Shown in pieces: positions 24,469-33,330 of a stretch of 64,000 nt of DNA (position 1 is its first letter; every line of letters starts with the position of its first letter). Made by a program: the position numbers and the translations under genes. The stretch covers positions 3,596,001 to 3,660,000 of the forward strand of contig CBDDPH010000002.1 of assembly GCA_965232265.1 (NCBI GenBank), given 5' to 3'. A model generated the notes under the pieces. It was not told the DNA's origin and made no database searches. It saw only the letters and a program-made list of their open reading frames with translations. Origin of the DNA: VXRD01 sp965232265 (GTDB lineage Bacteria; Latescibacterota; UBA2968).

Positions 24469-25941
24469 ATGAAAAACATTGTGGTGATCACCATTGAGCA
24501 TCTTGCCGCTCGCGCATTGGGATGCTATGGCAATCCCGTCGGAGCGACACCTCATCTGGATCGCTTCGCCAGCGAAGCCACCAGGTTTGAAAACTGCACC
24601 GTACCTTCTCCGCTCTGCGTCGCATCACGGGTCGCATTTTTCACGGGTCGTTATCCCAGCGTTACGGGTTCCAGAGACAACACGCTGTTGATGCAAGAAA
24701 AGGAAGGGTTTCATCTTCCAGGGCTATTGAAAGATGCAGGTGTCGGCTGTGGCCTATTTGGGAAAAACCACTGCTTTCCAGATGCCGAAACTGCAGGATT
24801 TGAAGCGTGTATTGAAGAGTCACCACTTCGGCAAAAGCAGCGAGAAGCCTATGGGAAGCCATTTCCTGGGCCTGCAATACCCATCGACCCATCCGTGTTC
24901 GAATCACAAACAAGACGTTTCCGTTGGGGAGATCACCCAAACCCAATCTGGTATGGCGGAACCTACCCTTTCGATCCTGCTGAAACGCCAGCAAGAGCCA
25001 ATGTGAATCATGCCCTCGATTATCTCGAACGGAAGGGTGACGAGCCTTCGTTTGTGTGGTTGAGCTTTTCCGATGTTCATCCGCCCTATCGGGCTCCCGA
25101 ACCTTTTGCCACGATGTACAGACCAGAGGACATGCCTCTCCCACATAGACCTGAGGGTGAATTGGACTCAAAACCATTCGTTCAGCAAATCTATTATCAC
25201 GGCGGATGGCTGCATCTCATGGATGACGAGCAACTGCGCCAGACAATGGCGTACTACTATGGCATGCTCAGGCACCTGGATGAATGCCTGGGCAAATTCT
25301 TTGATGGACTAAAAGCACTTGGTCGTTGGGACGACACCCTCATTGTTGCCACAGGTGACCACGGTGAGTACCTGGGCGAACACGGACTCATTAGGAAAAC
25401 TGCTGCATTCTACGACTGCATTGTCCAGGTCCCATTGATCGTAAGGGGTTTGGAACATGCACGGGATGGTGCAACAAACGCACTGCAGATTGAGCAAATC
25501 GACTTGATGCCCACATTACTCCAGAGTAGCGGAATCTCGATCCCGTTGGGTGTTCAGGGTAGAAGTGTGACAGATATGATGTCGGGTATGGCTCCAGAGA
25601 GAGACTGTACCTATGCGGAAGTTGGCAGCCGTCAGCCATTGCCAGAGGGAGGACCAGAAGCAGAACTGGACGCGCTGAAAGCCGGCATAAGTCGGACGGA
25701 GCCCGTACCTGAATTGCCGCTGGTTGAGTCGGGAACGTTCTTCCTTTCTCGGGGTCGCATGGTTCGAAACGAGAATTGGAAATACGCACATTATGTGAAT
25801 GATCGTTCTGAACTTTACGACTTGCAGAACGACCCGGGCGAACTGGTGAATCTGGCAGGAAACCCGGATTATCGAGATCGGGAAGAAGCAATGCGCAGCA
25901 GGCTGCTGGAACGAACAATTGAAGCTGGCGACCCTCGTTGA
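24469..25941 (+). CDS. Type-I sulfatase with Cys-x-Ala-x-Arg motif
   Basis: A 490-residue sulfatase starting VVITIEHLAARALG, where the first metal ligand pair is atypical (Glu-His rather than Asp-Asp or Asp-Gln). The maturation motif is Cys50-Val-Ala-Ser-Arg, the permitted variant with Ala in place of Pro. KNHCFPDAE and IVATGDHGEYLGEHG are further conserved loops. No signal peptide. It starts four bases after the sulfatase tail remnant, and its stop is followed closely by the 5' end of yet another sulfatase. Confidence 0.87.
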   Translation: MKNIVVITIEHLAARALGCYGNPVGATPHLDRFASEATRFENCTVPSPLCVASRVAFFTGRYPSVTGSRDNTLLMQEKEGFHLPGLLKDAGVGCGLFGKNHCFPDAETAGFEACIEESPLRQKQREAYGKPFPGPAIPIDPSVFESQTRRFRWGDHPNPIWYGGTYPFDPAETPARANVNHALDYLERKGDEPSFVWLSFSDVHPPYRAPEPFATMYRPEDMPLPHRPEGELDSKPFVQQIYYHGGWLHLMDDEQLRQTMAYYYGMLRHLDECLGKFFDGLKALGRWDDTLIVATGDHGEYLGEHGLIRKTAAFYDCIVQVPLIVRGLEHARDGATNALQIEQIDLMPTLLQSSGISIPLGVQGRSVTDMMSGMAPERDCTYAEVGSRQPLPEGGPEAELDALKAGISRTEPVPELPLVESGTFFLSRGRMVRNENWKYAHYVNDRSELYDLQNDPGELVNLAGNPDYRDREEAMRSRLLERTIEAGDPR

Positions 25942-25954
25942 AAGGAGAACCGCA

Positions 25955-26104
25955 ATGGCTGAATCGAAAAGACCCAATATCGTATTTGTCTTCGCCGACG
26001 ATTGGGGGTGGGGTGACTTGAGTCGCTACGGCCACCAGTTTGTAAAAACGCCAAATCTGGATCGGCTCGCTTCGCAGGGCATTCTCTTCTCACAATTCTA
26101 TGTT
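25955..26104 (+). pseudogene. 5' remnant of a sulfatase
   Basis: After GAAAGGAG and ATG the frame reads RPNIVFVFADDWGWGDLS, then HQFVKTPNLDRLASQG and FSQFYV, an unmistakable sulfatase start. It breaks off just before the expected Cys-x-Pro-Ser-Arg site, where PhyH sequence takes over in another frame near 26100. The protein could not be a functional sulfatase. Confidence 0.85.
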
Positions 26105-26396
26105 GGACGCACACGTAGCCGACCTGCAAGAAAACGGTTATGTCATCCTGCGGGAGCAAATCGCACCCGGGTATCTCGACCCTCTTCGGGATATCGCCCA
26201 GCGTGCTGCGGATGATTACATCGCCGAGTGGCGAGGGGGGATGAAGTTGCCAGAAGTGCGCATTCTCGATGGAAACGGGAAACGCAACTTCACAATCAAT
26301 CCAAATGCCCGCATCTGTTATATGTGGGGCGAAGCGGCCATAGAGCTTCTCGACCACGATACCGTTCACGCGAACTGCGAACCGACTGGCGCGTGA
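26100..26396 (+). pseudogene. 5' part of a PhyH gene
   Basis: Ninety-eight codons starting at an ATG read ADLQENGYVILREQIAPGYL, the normal PhyH opening, and continue to a TGA before the iron-binding His-x-Asp region, about a third of the usual length. There is no ribosome-binding site: the start is inside the fused sulfatase 5' remnant. Confidence 0.75.
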
Positions 26397-26432
26397 CGCC
26401 TCGTCGGGAAAAATCATAAACGGAGGAATATC

Positions 26433-26465
26433 ATGCAGTATAGAACGCTTGGAAAAACGGGGTGA
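26433..26465 (+). pseudogene. 5' remnant of an aldo/keto reductase
   Basis: CGGAGGAA, then ATG and the ten codons MQYRTLGKTG followed by TGA. This decapeptide is the standard start of many aldo/keto reductases. The ribosome-binding site is intact although the gene is gone. Confidence 0.6.
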
Positions 26466-26468
26466 CGT

Positions 26469-26498
26469 ACTGAAGACGCGGCTGATCTCGAGAATTGA
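26469..26498 (+). pseudogene. 3' remnant of a PhyH gene
   Basis: The bases match the end of the PhyH gene at 7689-7718 closely and read EDAADLEN followed by TGA, against EDAADLKI and TGA there. It directly follows the aldo/keto reductase remnant, completing a scar of four truncated genes. Bases 26501-26555 hold a short frame leading into the next gene that I cannot assign. Confidence 0.6.
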
Positions 26499-26555
26499 CC
26501 ATGGACTTCAATCAGCCCGTTGAAGCAGAGCAGGAGATACAGAAAGGATTGAGAC

Positions 26556-27398
26556 ATGACGAATGAGCAGGCGCTGACAAAGCGGCGGGAGTTGGTCGAG
26601 TCGGGCTACACCATCGTACCTGGTGTGATGGATACGGATCTGCTGCACAGGCTCAGGACCTGGTCCGACCGCATCTTCGAACGCGTGACAGTTCCCCACA
26701 AAATCCGGTACCAGGGCAGCGATATCTTCGTCAACACGGAACGCCGATGGCGTGAGGGAACGCCGACAGCCGAGAATCGATTTGCCGATCCGATTGCCGA
26801 GGAGATCATCGATCAGCCTGCGCAACTCAAAGCCTGCCGACAAATTGGGCTCGAGAATCTCGTATCGGACGACACCGTGATCATCCTGTCCAAGCCCGGA
26901 TACGGCCCACCCCTCTACTGGCATCAGGACTTCATGAAATGGCAGAGCCCCGAGGCCGCGACGCCCTGGCCGATACGCATCTTCTTGTCCTACTACCTGA
27001 CGGACACCACGCGCGAGAATGGATGCCTGCGCGTAATCCCCGGCAGCCATCGAAAACGCCACGAACTGCACGACATCCTGCCCAAAGCTCACGGATCGGA
27101 GATTCAGGCGATCGACGACCTGTCGCATCCCGCGTTCGCAGACTACCCCGATGCGGTAGATATCCCCTTAAACGCAGGAGATCTGGTCATCGCAGACGCG
27201 CGCGTCCTCCACGGCGCGTGGCCCAACCAGACGGCTGAACGCCGGACCCTGCTCCTTGCCTGGCACGACGTCTTTTCCTTCCCCGATCCGCCCAGTTGGT
27301 GGGATGGTGACGTACCCGAAGCAGTTCGGGATGCGAAGCCCTCGAGCGAATACGAGAAATCCCACGAATTCAGAACACCCTCGCACCACCTCACCTGA
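26556..27398 (+). CDS. PhyH-family dioxygenase
   Basis: A 280-residue oxygenase. It opens KRRELVESGYTIVPGVM, has the iron pair in YWHQDFMKW, the PGSHRKRHEL turn and the distal His in RVLHGAWPNQTAERRTLLL, where Arg is the likely 2-oxoglutarate ligand. The ATG follows GAAAGGATTG. It is the first gene after the scar and is 33 bases upstream of a small protein and a polysaccharide lyase. Confidence 0.9.
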   Translation: MTNEQALTKRRELVESGYTIVPGVMDTDLLHRLRTWSDRIFERVTVPHKIRYQGSDIFVNTERRWREGTPTAENRFADPIAEEIIDQPAQLKACRQIGLENLVSDDTVIILSKPGYGPPLYWHQDFMKWQSPEAATPWPIRIFLSYYLTDTTRENGCLRVIPGSHRKRHELHDILPKAHGSEIQAIDDLSHPAFADYPDAVDIPLNAGDLVIADARVLHGAWPNQTAERRTLLLAWHDVFSFPDPPSWWDGDVPEAVRDAKPSSEYEKSHEFRTPSHHLT

Positions 27399-27431
27399 CG
27401 CTTCTATAAGGACACAATAAAGAGAGATCAC

Positions 27432-27671
27432 ATGGCATACGTCATTCTTATCGCTGAAGGAGATGCATCCGACGCGCTTCAATCGACCTGGAGCGAAAAA
27501 TCGGAGCGACTCCAAACCCACACACAGTCACCGGGCGCCCTGGTACTCTACGATACCAACCTCGCCCGTGAATTCGTGCGGGATGTGAAAAACCGCATCG
27601 ACAGCGGCAAACTCGTCGTTTTCCGATGCGACGAACCACACGAAACCGTAGAGCCAGGAGCGTCCACATGA
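27432..27671 (+). CDS. Small conserved-looking protein of unknown function
   Basis: Seventy-nine residues with no recognised domain; MAYVILIAEG looks like a first beta-strand and EFVRDVKNRIDSGKLVVFRCD like a helix-strand unit. Its stop overlaps the next start as ATGA, so it is probably translated with the lyase downstream and may be a partner of it. A moderately acidic soluble protein, no signal peptide. Confidence 0.55.
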   Translation: MAYVILIAEGDASDALQSTWSEKSERLQTHTQSPGALVLYDTNLAREFVRDVKNRIDSGKLVVFRCDEPHETVEPGAST

Positions 27672-29773
27672 TCGACTATCCCCCACTCGACACGAGCGCG
27701 CCGACTTTTCCATCCGAGGCCGACCTCGTTCACCTGATGTGTCGGCATGTGCCATACATCGAGCAGTACTGGGTCGATGAGGACGAGAAACACGGCTACT
27801 TCGGCTCCCTCGATGAGAACGCGTTTCAACCCCCGGGCGGACCGATCAACGAAATGATCATCCGATCCCTGGGCGATGAACTTCGAGGCTACGCAGCCCT
27901 CCATCAAAGCGCGTTCTTCGACCCGTCGCTCGCTGGAATCGAGAAACCCGTCCTGCTCGACCGATTAAACCGATGTCTCCGCTGGATCTGTGCGCATCAC
28001 CTGAGCGGATCGCGAAGGACGGAGCCGCTCGAATGGAACGGTCAGTGGGGCGACGACTGGGAATCGTCCCTCTGGATCGCGGACATCGCAATGGCAGCCA
28101 ACCACGTTGCGGACGAACTGGAGCCGGACGTGCTCGAAGCCGTCCATCGCGTGCTCGCCTTTGAAGCGGACCGATTTCTCGGGGTCGATCCCCCGGACGG
28201 ACGCTGGCACGACACGAAGGAGGAGGAAAACGCGTGGGACAGCTATCTTCTCGCCTGGGCGCATTGTCTCCTACCCGACCATCCCCACGCGGACGAATGG
28301 CTCTACCGGGGCAAGCTATTCGCCATCAACACCTTCACCACCGACCTCGATCGGGTCGATACGCGACTCTTCGACGGTAGGCCGCTGAAAGACTGGATCT
28401 GCACGCAAACGTCCCACCCCGACCTCACTGTGGAAAACCACGGCTCCTTCCATCCGGGGTACCTCGCCTGTGGCGTCCTCCTGATGATGGGGCGCCTCGC
28501 CTTCACACTGACGGGCAAGACACCTCCCCCCCACTACCTGCACCACGTCCACGATGCCTGGAAAGTGCTGAGGCGATTCTTTCTCTATAACGGATTTACG
28601 GCCTACCCATCCGGCCAGGACTGGACCTACCACGAACCCGACATCAACTACCAGCACGCCGTCATGTTCGAGGAATTCGGCGATCGATTTGCAGGTCATA
28701 TGCTGTGGCAGAATCTCGTGTATCTGGACGAGTCGATGCGGGACGCAGAAGACGGCCGATTCAACGCCCGAATGCCACACGCGGCTGGTGGTCGCTACTT
28801 CCAGTTCGAAACGGGCATCATGGGGCAACTGGGCGTTCTCGTGATCGCCGGCGTACCCGATGTCTCGCCGATATCCGTCGAGGAATTCAGACGTGAGCAG
28901 GTCGGAACTGAGACCTATCCATACATCTGGCTACAGGTTCGCCGCAGCAAGCAGGGCCTCTTCTCATTCGCCTGGCGATCCCTGGCGCACAGCGTGATGG
29001 GAATGGTCGTGCCAGCCGGCGGAGAGGACACGCTGGGGTCGGACCAGGACGCCTTTATCGGACGTTTCGAGATCAACGGCGAGCGACTGAATCCCACACC
29101 GCTCTTCCACACCGATCACACATCAGAGAAAGGCTTCACAACCACGGGCGCAATCGAGTACGCGGACGGCCGCATTCGACAATCGATCGCAGTCGTTGCG
29201 CTCGAAGACGGAGAAACTTCGCTCGTAATAGACTGCACCGTCTCGGATGTCGAGCTCTCGCTGAACGAGGGATTTGGCGTCTATATCATGAACGATTTCC
29301 TGAACGGCAACCGGGTCCCGATCTCCTTCGAAGGCGGTCGTCGCACCATACGAGGCGTCGGCGGACGAGCACGGGTGATTGAAACCGGCTCGACCTGGAT
29401 CAAGATCGCGGGATGTTTGGGGATCGAGACGAACGGCGAGCAGCTTCTGTATGAAGATGCCTCGCAGAGAAATACACCCGAGCGGTGGAAAAACTTGCTC
29501 CAGGATCGCGTATTCCTGCGTCTCGGAGCAAGCGGTAGAAACGTCCGCGACTACGCGTGTGTCATACGCCAGGGACGCGCCGGAACGCGCCGCTTATGCC
29601 ATGGCGTGGAGAGACTGCAAACAGACCAGGACGGGGTCAGGGCCTATCGCTTCCGGTCCCGCACCAGCGACGTGACCGCCGTTGCAAACTTCACAACCGA
29701 GTCCGAGTCCATAGAACTGGCGGGCCGATCAATCGATATCCCGGCGATGGACACCGTGCTGATCGAAAATTGA
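27668..29773 (+). CDS. Heparinase II/III-like polysaccharide lyase
   Basis: A 701-residue protein. Residues to about 390 are alpha-helical with Trp/Tyr/His-rich motifs (GQWGDDWESSLWIAD, ENHGSFHPGYLACG, QDWTYHEPDINYQH), as in the alpha/alpha toroid of heparinase-type and related uronate lyases; Asn/His in ENHGSFH and Tyr in HPGY are candidate catalytic residues. From about 420 to the end there is a beta-rich half (GMVVPAGGEDTLG, ITTxGAIEYADG-like strands) resembling the beta-sandwich of these enzymes. No signal peptide is apparent. The glycan acted on cannot be told. Confidence 0.65.
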   Translation: MIDYPPLDTSAPTFPSEADLVHLMCRHVPYIEQYWVDEDEKHGYFGSLDENAFQPPGGPINEMIIRSLGDELRGYAALHQSAFFDPSLAGIEKPVLLDRLNRCLRWICAHHLSGSRRTEPLEWNGQWGDDWESSLWIADIAMAANHVADELEPDVLEAVHRVLAFEADRFLGVDPPDGRWHDTKEEENAWDSYLLAWAHCLLPDHPHADEWLYRGKLFAINTFTTDLDRVDTRLFDGRPLKDWICTQTSHPDLTVENHGSFHPGYLACGVLLMMGRLAFTLTGKTPPPHYLHHVHDAWKVLRRFFLYNGFTAYPSGQDWTYHEPDINYQHAVMFEEFGDRFAGHMLWQNLVYLDESMRDAEDGRFNARMPHAAGGRYFQFETGIMGQLGVLVIAGVPDVSPISVEEFRREQVGTETYPYIWLQVRRSKQGLFSFAWRSLAHSVMGMVVPAGGEDTLGSDQDAFIGRFEINGERLNPTPLFHTDHTSEKGFTTTGAIEYADGRIRQSIAVVALEDGETSLVIDCTVSDVELSLNEGFGVYIMNDFLNGNRVPISFEGGRRTIRGVGGRARVIETGSTWIKIAGCLGIETNGEQLLYEDASQRNTPERWKNLLQDRVFLRLGASGRNVRDYACVIRQGRAGTRRLCHGVERLQTDQDGVRAYRFRSRTSDVTAVANFTTESESIELAGRSIDIPAMDTVLIEN

Positions 29774-29786
29774 ATGAGGAAATCCG

Positions 29787-30593
29787 ATGGCCGACGAGAA
29801 GACGATCAAGTTTATGACTTATAACCTGAAATATGCCAGTCCCACGTTTGAGCCACCCTGGGAAGTGCGGCGCGATATGCAGGTGGCACTGATTCGCAAA
29901 CACAATCCCGACATCATTGGTACCCAGGAAGGCTTGAAGGAGCAGATCGACTATCTGATGGATCATTTGCCCGAATACGTGGTCATCGGAGAAGGCCGAA
30001 AGGGAGGGGATGATGACGAACATATGGCCATCTTCTTCAAGCGCGACAGATTCCGACTCAGGGAAATGGGCAGTTTTCAGCTATCGGAAACGCCGGAAGT
30101 CATCGGTAGCGGCCCTGCTAATAATCCTCGGATGGTCACATGGGCACGCCTCGCAATCATCAACAGACCGGCAGATAGAGAAACGAGTCCCTATCCAATG
30201 GACTACAGGGGGCACTGGGAGAATACTCAGGAGTTTTATGTCTTCAACACGCATCTGGCCCCAGGCGAGGGAATGGCTCTGGCAAGGCTGAATAGTGCAA
30301 GACTAATTGTCGAGCGGGTCCGTGCGCTCGACCGGTTTGGTGAATGGACCAGGCCGCGCCCTGTGTTTCTGTTGGCAGATTTCAACGCAAGACCGGGGAG
30401 CGATGTCTATAAAACATTTATCGGGAATGGCGTACTGAAAGACAGTATAGAAGGCGGCAACGGAATCGACTGGATTTTGTTCAGAGGGGACGTTGAGGTC
30501 CGCTCGTATGAGGTCGTGGACTACAATATCGACGGTGTTTATCCATCCGACCATAAACCGGTTCAGGTCGAATTTCAGATCCTTGTCCGGTAA
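29787..30593 (+). CDS. Endonuclease/exonuclease/phosphatase (EEP) family protein
   Basis: A 268-residue metal-dependent phosphoesterase. The ordered motifs are MTYNLKY, DIIGTQEG (Glu metal ligand), VFNTHLAPGEG (catalytic His), LLADFNARPGS (Asp and Asn) and YPSDHKPVQVE (final Asp-His pair). Members cleave phosphodiesters in nucleic acids, sphingolipids or inositol phosphates. GAGGAAA precedes the ATG, 13 bases after the lyase gene, so it is probably in the same operon. Without a signal peptide it is presumed cytosolic. Confidence 0.85.
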   Translation: MADEKTIKFMTYNLKYASPTFEPPWEVRRDMQVALIRKHNPDIIGTQEGLKEQIDYLMDHLPEYVVIGEGRKGGDDDEHMAIFFKRDRFRLREMGSFQLSETPEVIGSGPANNPRMVTWARLAIINRPADRETSPYPMDYRGHWENTQEFYVFNTHLAPGEGMALARLNSARLIVERVRALDRFGEWTRPRPVFLLADFNARPGSDVYKTFIGNGVLKDSIEGGNGIDWILFRGDVEVRSYEVVDYNIDGVYPSDHKPVQVEFQILVR

Positions 30594-30637
30594 CGACTCT
30601 GGACGAGACAGACCCGATCTGCCCGCCCGGAAAATAA

Positions 30638-30665
30638 TTGGCAAATAAGTAAGTGATCCCATAAT
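30638..30665 (+). promoter_or_regulatory. Candidate promoter of the RND efflux operon
   Basis: TTGGCA, a 16-base spacer and CATAAT lie in the AT-rich 152-base gap before the efflux genes, about 80 bases before the first start. The match is good for a sigma70-type promoter but untested. Confidence 0.4.
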
Positions 30666-30745
30666 CCTATTTGGTTATTATATTCTGGCAGTTTACATTA
30701 CAGGCTGTCATTTTGTATTGAAACGGATGTTTTGGTCATCTGGAA

Positions 30746-32116
30746 ATGATCTTACACATGCTACATATTCGCTTGTTTCTTTTGATCTGGCTCGCGTTTG
30801 TTTTTGGGTGTTCGCCTAGGTCTGCAAATCTCACCCTTCCTTTTGAACCTCCCAAAGCTTTTTCCAGCCATGCCTCACACGCGCTTTCTGAACGGTGGTG
30901 GACCGCTTTTGAAGATGCGCGTATGGACAGCCTGGTCAATCGCGCCTTGCAGTCCAATTTCAGTTTGGAAACGGCGTGGCATCGGTTGCGAAGCGCTCAG
31001 GCTGTTGCGGATCGCGAAGGAGCTGCTCGGTTTCCAACGCTGGAAGTATCCGGGCGCGGTGAGGTTCAACGTCCCGATGCTGAAAATAATGCGCAGATCC
31101 GGTTGGGCATCACGTCCGAATACGAAATAGACCTGTGGGGGCGGATTCGTTCGGGTGTGGATGCCGCGCGTTATCGAATGCGGGCGACTGAGGCGGATTA
31201 TCAGACTGCGGCATTGTCGCTTTCTGCAGAAGTCGTGCGTACGTATTTTCAGTTGATGGAAGCACAAAATCAGCGCGAACTTTTTGAGCATCAGATCGAG
31301 ACCAATCAGCAAGTGCTGAGTCTGATTCGCGCGCGTTTTGGCAGTGGGCAGATTCGCAGTGTGGATATTTTGCGACAAAGGCAATTGATCGAATCCACAC
31401 GCGAACAAAAAATCGCGACAGAATCCAGAATCGAGGTGTTAGAACACCAACTCGCTGTTTTGTCGGGCTATGCCCCTCAGGATGGCATAGCCTATACGCA
31501 TCGCGCCTTGCCAGATCTGCCACCGCTGCCGGATACGGGTTTGCCCGTTGCATTGATTCAGCGACGTCCAGATGTCAAAAGGGTTTATAACCTGCTGCTG
31601 GCGGCTGATCGCGATGTGGCGGTTGCGATCAGCAATCGGTATCCGCGTTTGAGCCTGACAGCATTGGCATCGGGTGATGATCGCGGGGGTCTGTTTAAAG
31701 ATTGGATGGGCAATCTGATAGGCAATCTTTTGCTGCCGGTTATCGATGGCGGTGAACGAGGGGCGGAAATCAGGCGCAATCAAGCCAACAAAAGCGCGCA
31801 ACTTTCGGCTTATGGACAGACGGTTTTGACGGCATTTGCCGAAGTGGAAAATGCATTGGTTCAAGAACAAAAGCAGGTTGAACGCATCGCGAGTCTCGAA
31901 ACGCAGGTCGCTCTGGCGCGGCAGACATATCATCAGTTAAGGCTGGAGTATTTAAATGGCATCAGCGATTATCTCGACGTGCTCACCGCGCTGACAAACG
32001 AACAGAGGCTCCGGCGCGCGTTGATCTCTGCAAAACTCGATTTGCTGGAATTTCGCATTGCGCTTTATCGGGCGCTCGCAGGTGGTTTTGAAATTGCGCG
32101 TAATAAACCATTATAA
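30746..32116 (+). CDS. RND efflux outer-membrane lipoprotein, NodT/TolC family
   Basis: A 456-residue outer-membrane channel component. The signal peptide ends in a lipobox VFGCSP, with Cys22 (counted from the ATG at 30746; Cys18 from an internal ATG at 30758) as the lipidated residue. RWWTAFEDARMDSLVNRALQSN and long heptad-rich helices (RSVDILRQRQLIESTREQ, TAFAEVENALVQEQKQVERI) are typical of NodT-type trimeric channels. First gene of an efflux operon with adaptor and pump. Confidence 0.92.
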   Translation: MILHMLHIRLFLLIWLAFVFGCSPRSANLTLPFEPPKAFSSHASHALSERWWTAFEDARMDSLVNRALQSNFSLETAWHRLRSAQAVADREGAARFPTLEVSGRGEVQRPDAENNAQIRLGITSEYEIDLWGRIRSGVDAARYRMRATEADYQTAALSLSAEVVRTYFQLMEAQNQRELFEHQIETNQQVLSLIRARFGSGQIRSVDILRQRQLIESTREQKIATESRIEVLEHQLAVLSGYAPQDGIAYTHRALPDLPPLPDTGLPVALIQRRPDVKRVYNLLLAADRDVAVAISNRYPRLSLTALASGDDRGGLFKDWMGNLIGNLLLPVIDGGERGAEIRRNQANKSAQLSAYGQTVLTAFAEVENALVQEQKQVERIASLETQVALARQTYHQLRLEYLNGISDYLDVLTALTNEQRLRRALISAKLDLLEFRIALYRALAGGFEIARNKPL

Positions 32117-32130
32117 ACGGATGGCATAAC

Positions 32131-33330
32131 GTGGATAGCAAAAAAGGGCTGATTATTTGTTTTTGTATTCTGGTTGTGGGTGCAGGTATTACGGCGTTGA
32201 TTTTTATGACAGAACCTACGGCAACTCGCGTTGCGGCGACCAAGAAAACCGCGATGCTCGTCGATGTGTTCGAGGTGCAACGCGGTACGTATCGCCCCGT
32301 GATTGTGGCGACGGGGACAGTTGAAGCAGAACAGGATATCATCCTGAGTCCACAAGTCGGCGGACGGGTACTTTCGCTGTCACCAACGTTTACGCCGGGT
32401 GGATTTGTCAAAAAGGGTCAGGTACTGTTGCAGATCGATCCGGCAGATTTTCAGAATGCACGCTTGCAAAAAAAGAGCGATCTGCGTCGTGCCACTGCCG
32501 ATTTAAATATTGAGATGGGACGGCAAAATGTGGCGCAGAAAGATTATCAGATTCTGAATGAGACGCTGTCGGGTGAGCTCGAGGCGCTTGTGCTGCGCCA
32601 ACCTCAGCTCAATGCGGCTCGGGCACGGGTAGAAGCGGCGCAGGCAGCAGTGAATCAGGCCGAACTGGAATTGCAGAGAACAACCATTAAAGCGCCTTTT
32701 GACGCGCACATCTTAAGCCGCAATGCCAATGTGGGATCTCTCATTTCTCCGCGCGATAATCTCGGGCGTCTGGTCGGTCTGGATACCTACTGGGTGGTGA
32801 CGACCGTTCCGCTTTCCAAAATTGCGTGGCTATCTTTTCCCAACAGCGAGGCAGAAAAGGGATCGTTGGTGCAGATTCGCAATCGCACGACCGAAAAAAA
32901 AGGGGCTTATCGCACAGGCTCTCTTCACAGACTCATTGGCGCTTTGGCAGAAAAGACCCGTATGGCGCAGGTACTGATTTCTATTTCTGATCCGCTCGCC
33001 CATCGGGATGGATCTGATCATCTGTCTCCGTTGATGATTGGCGCATTTGTCGAGACCTATATTGAGGCCAACGAAATTCCCAATGTGGTGCGTCTGGCAC
33101 GCGATTATATCCGGGCTGGCAATACGGTCTGGGTGATGAAAGACGGTCTGTTGCGGATTCAGTCTGTCGAGATCGTTTTTCAAGATGCCGACTATGCGTA
33201 TATATCGGATGGGTTGCAAGACAGGGATCGGGTGGTGACGACCAATTTGTCTCGCGTCGCCGATGGTGCAGAATTGCGCGTAAAAAGCGTTGGGAAGGAA
33301 GACCCTAAAACTCTGGGAGACACCCGGTGA
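32131..33330 (+). CDS. RND efflux periplasmic adaptor (membrane fusion protein)
   Basis: A 399-residue HlyD-type adaptor with a GTG start. Residues 5-23 are a membrane anchor or signal (GLIICFCILVVGAGITALIF). GTVEAEQDIILSPQVGGRVLSLSPTF is the first half of the lipoyl-like domain, a coiled-coil hairpin follows (about 115-185), and TTIKAPFDAHILSRNANVG closes it. The beta-barrel and membrane-proximal domains follow. It links the pump to the outer-membrane channel encoded upstream. Confidence 0.92.
   Translation: MDSKKGLIICFCILVVGAGITALIFMTEPTATRVAATKKTAMLVDVFEVQRGTYRPVIVATGTVEAEQDIILSPQVGGRVLSLSPTFTPGGFVKKGQVLLQIDPADFQNARLQKKSDLRRATADLNIEMGRQNVAQKDYQILNETLSGELEALVLRQPQLNAARARVEAAQAAVNQAELELQRTTIKAPFDAHILSRNANVGSLISPRDNLGRLVGLDTYWVVTTVPLSKIAWLSFPNSEAEKGSLVQIRNRTTEKKGAYRTGSLHRLIGALAEKTRMAQVLISISDPLAHRDGSDHLSPLMIGAFVETYIEANEIPNVVRLARDYIRAGNTVWVMKDGLLRIQSVEIVFQDADYAYISDGLQDRDRVVTTNLSRVADGAELRVKSVGKEDPKTLGDTR

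Noticed and set aside
22927..24555. A 542-codon open frame on the minus strand
   Set aside because: It is antisense to an unmistakable sulfatase and to the sulfatase tail and start that follow. Its residues show no domain, and such long antisense frames are expected in GC-rich coding DNA.
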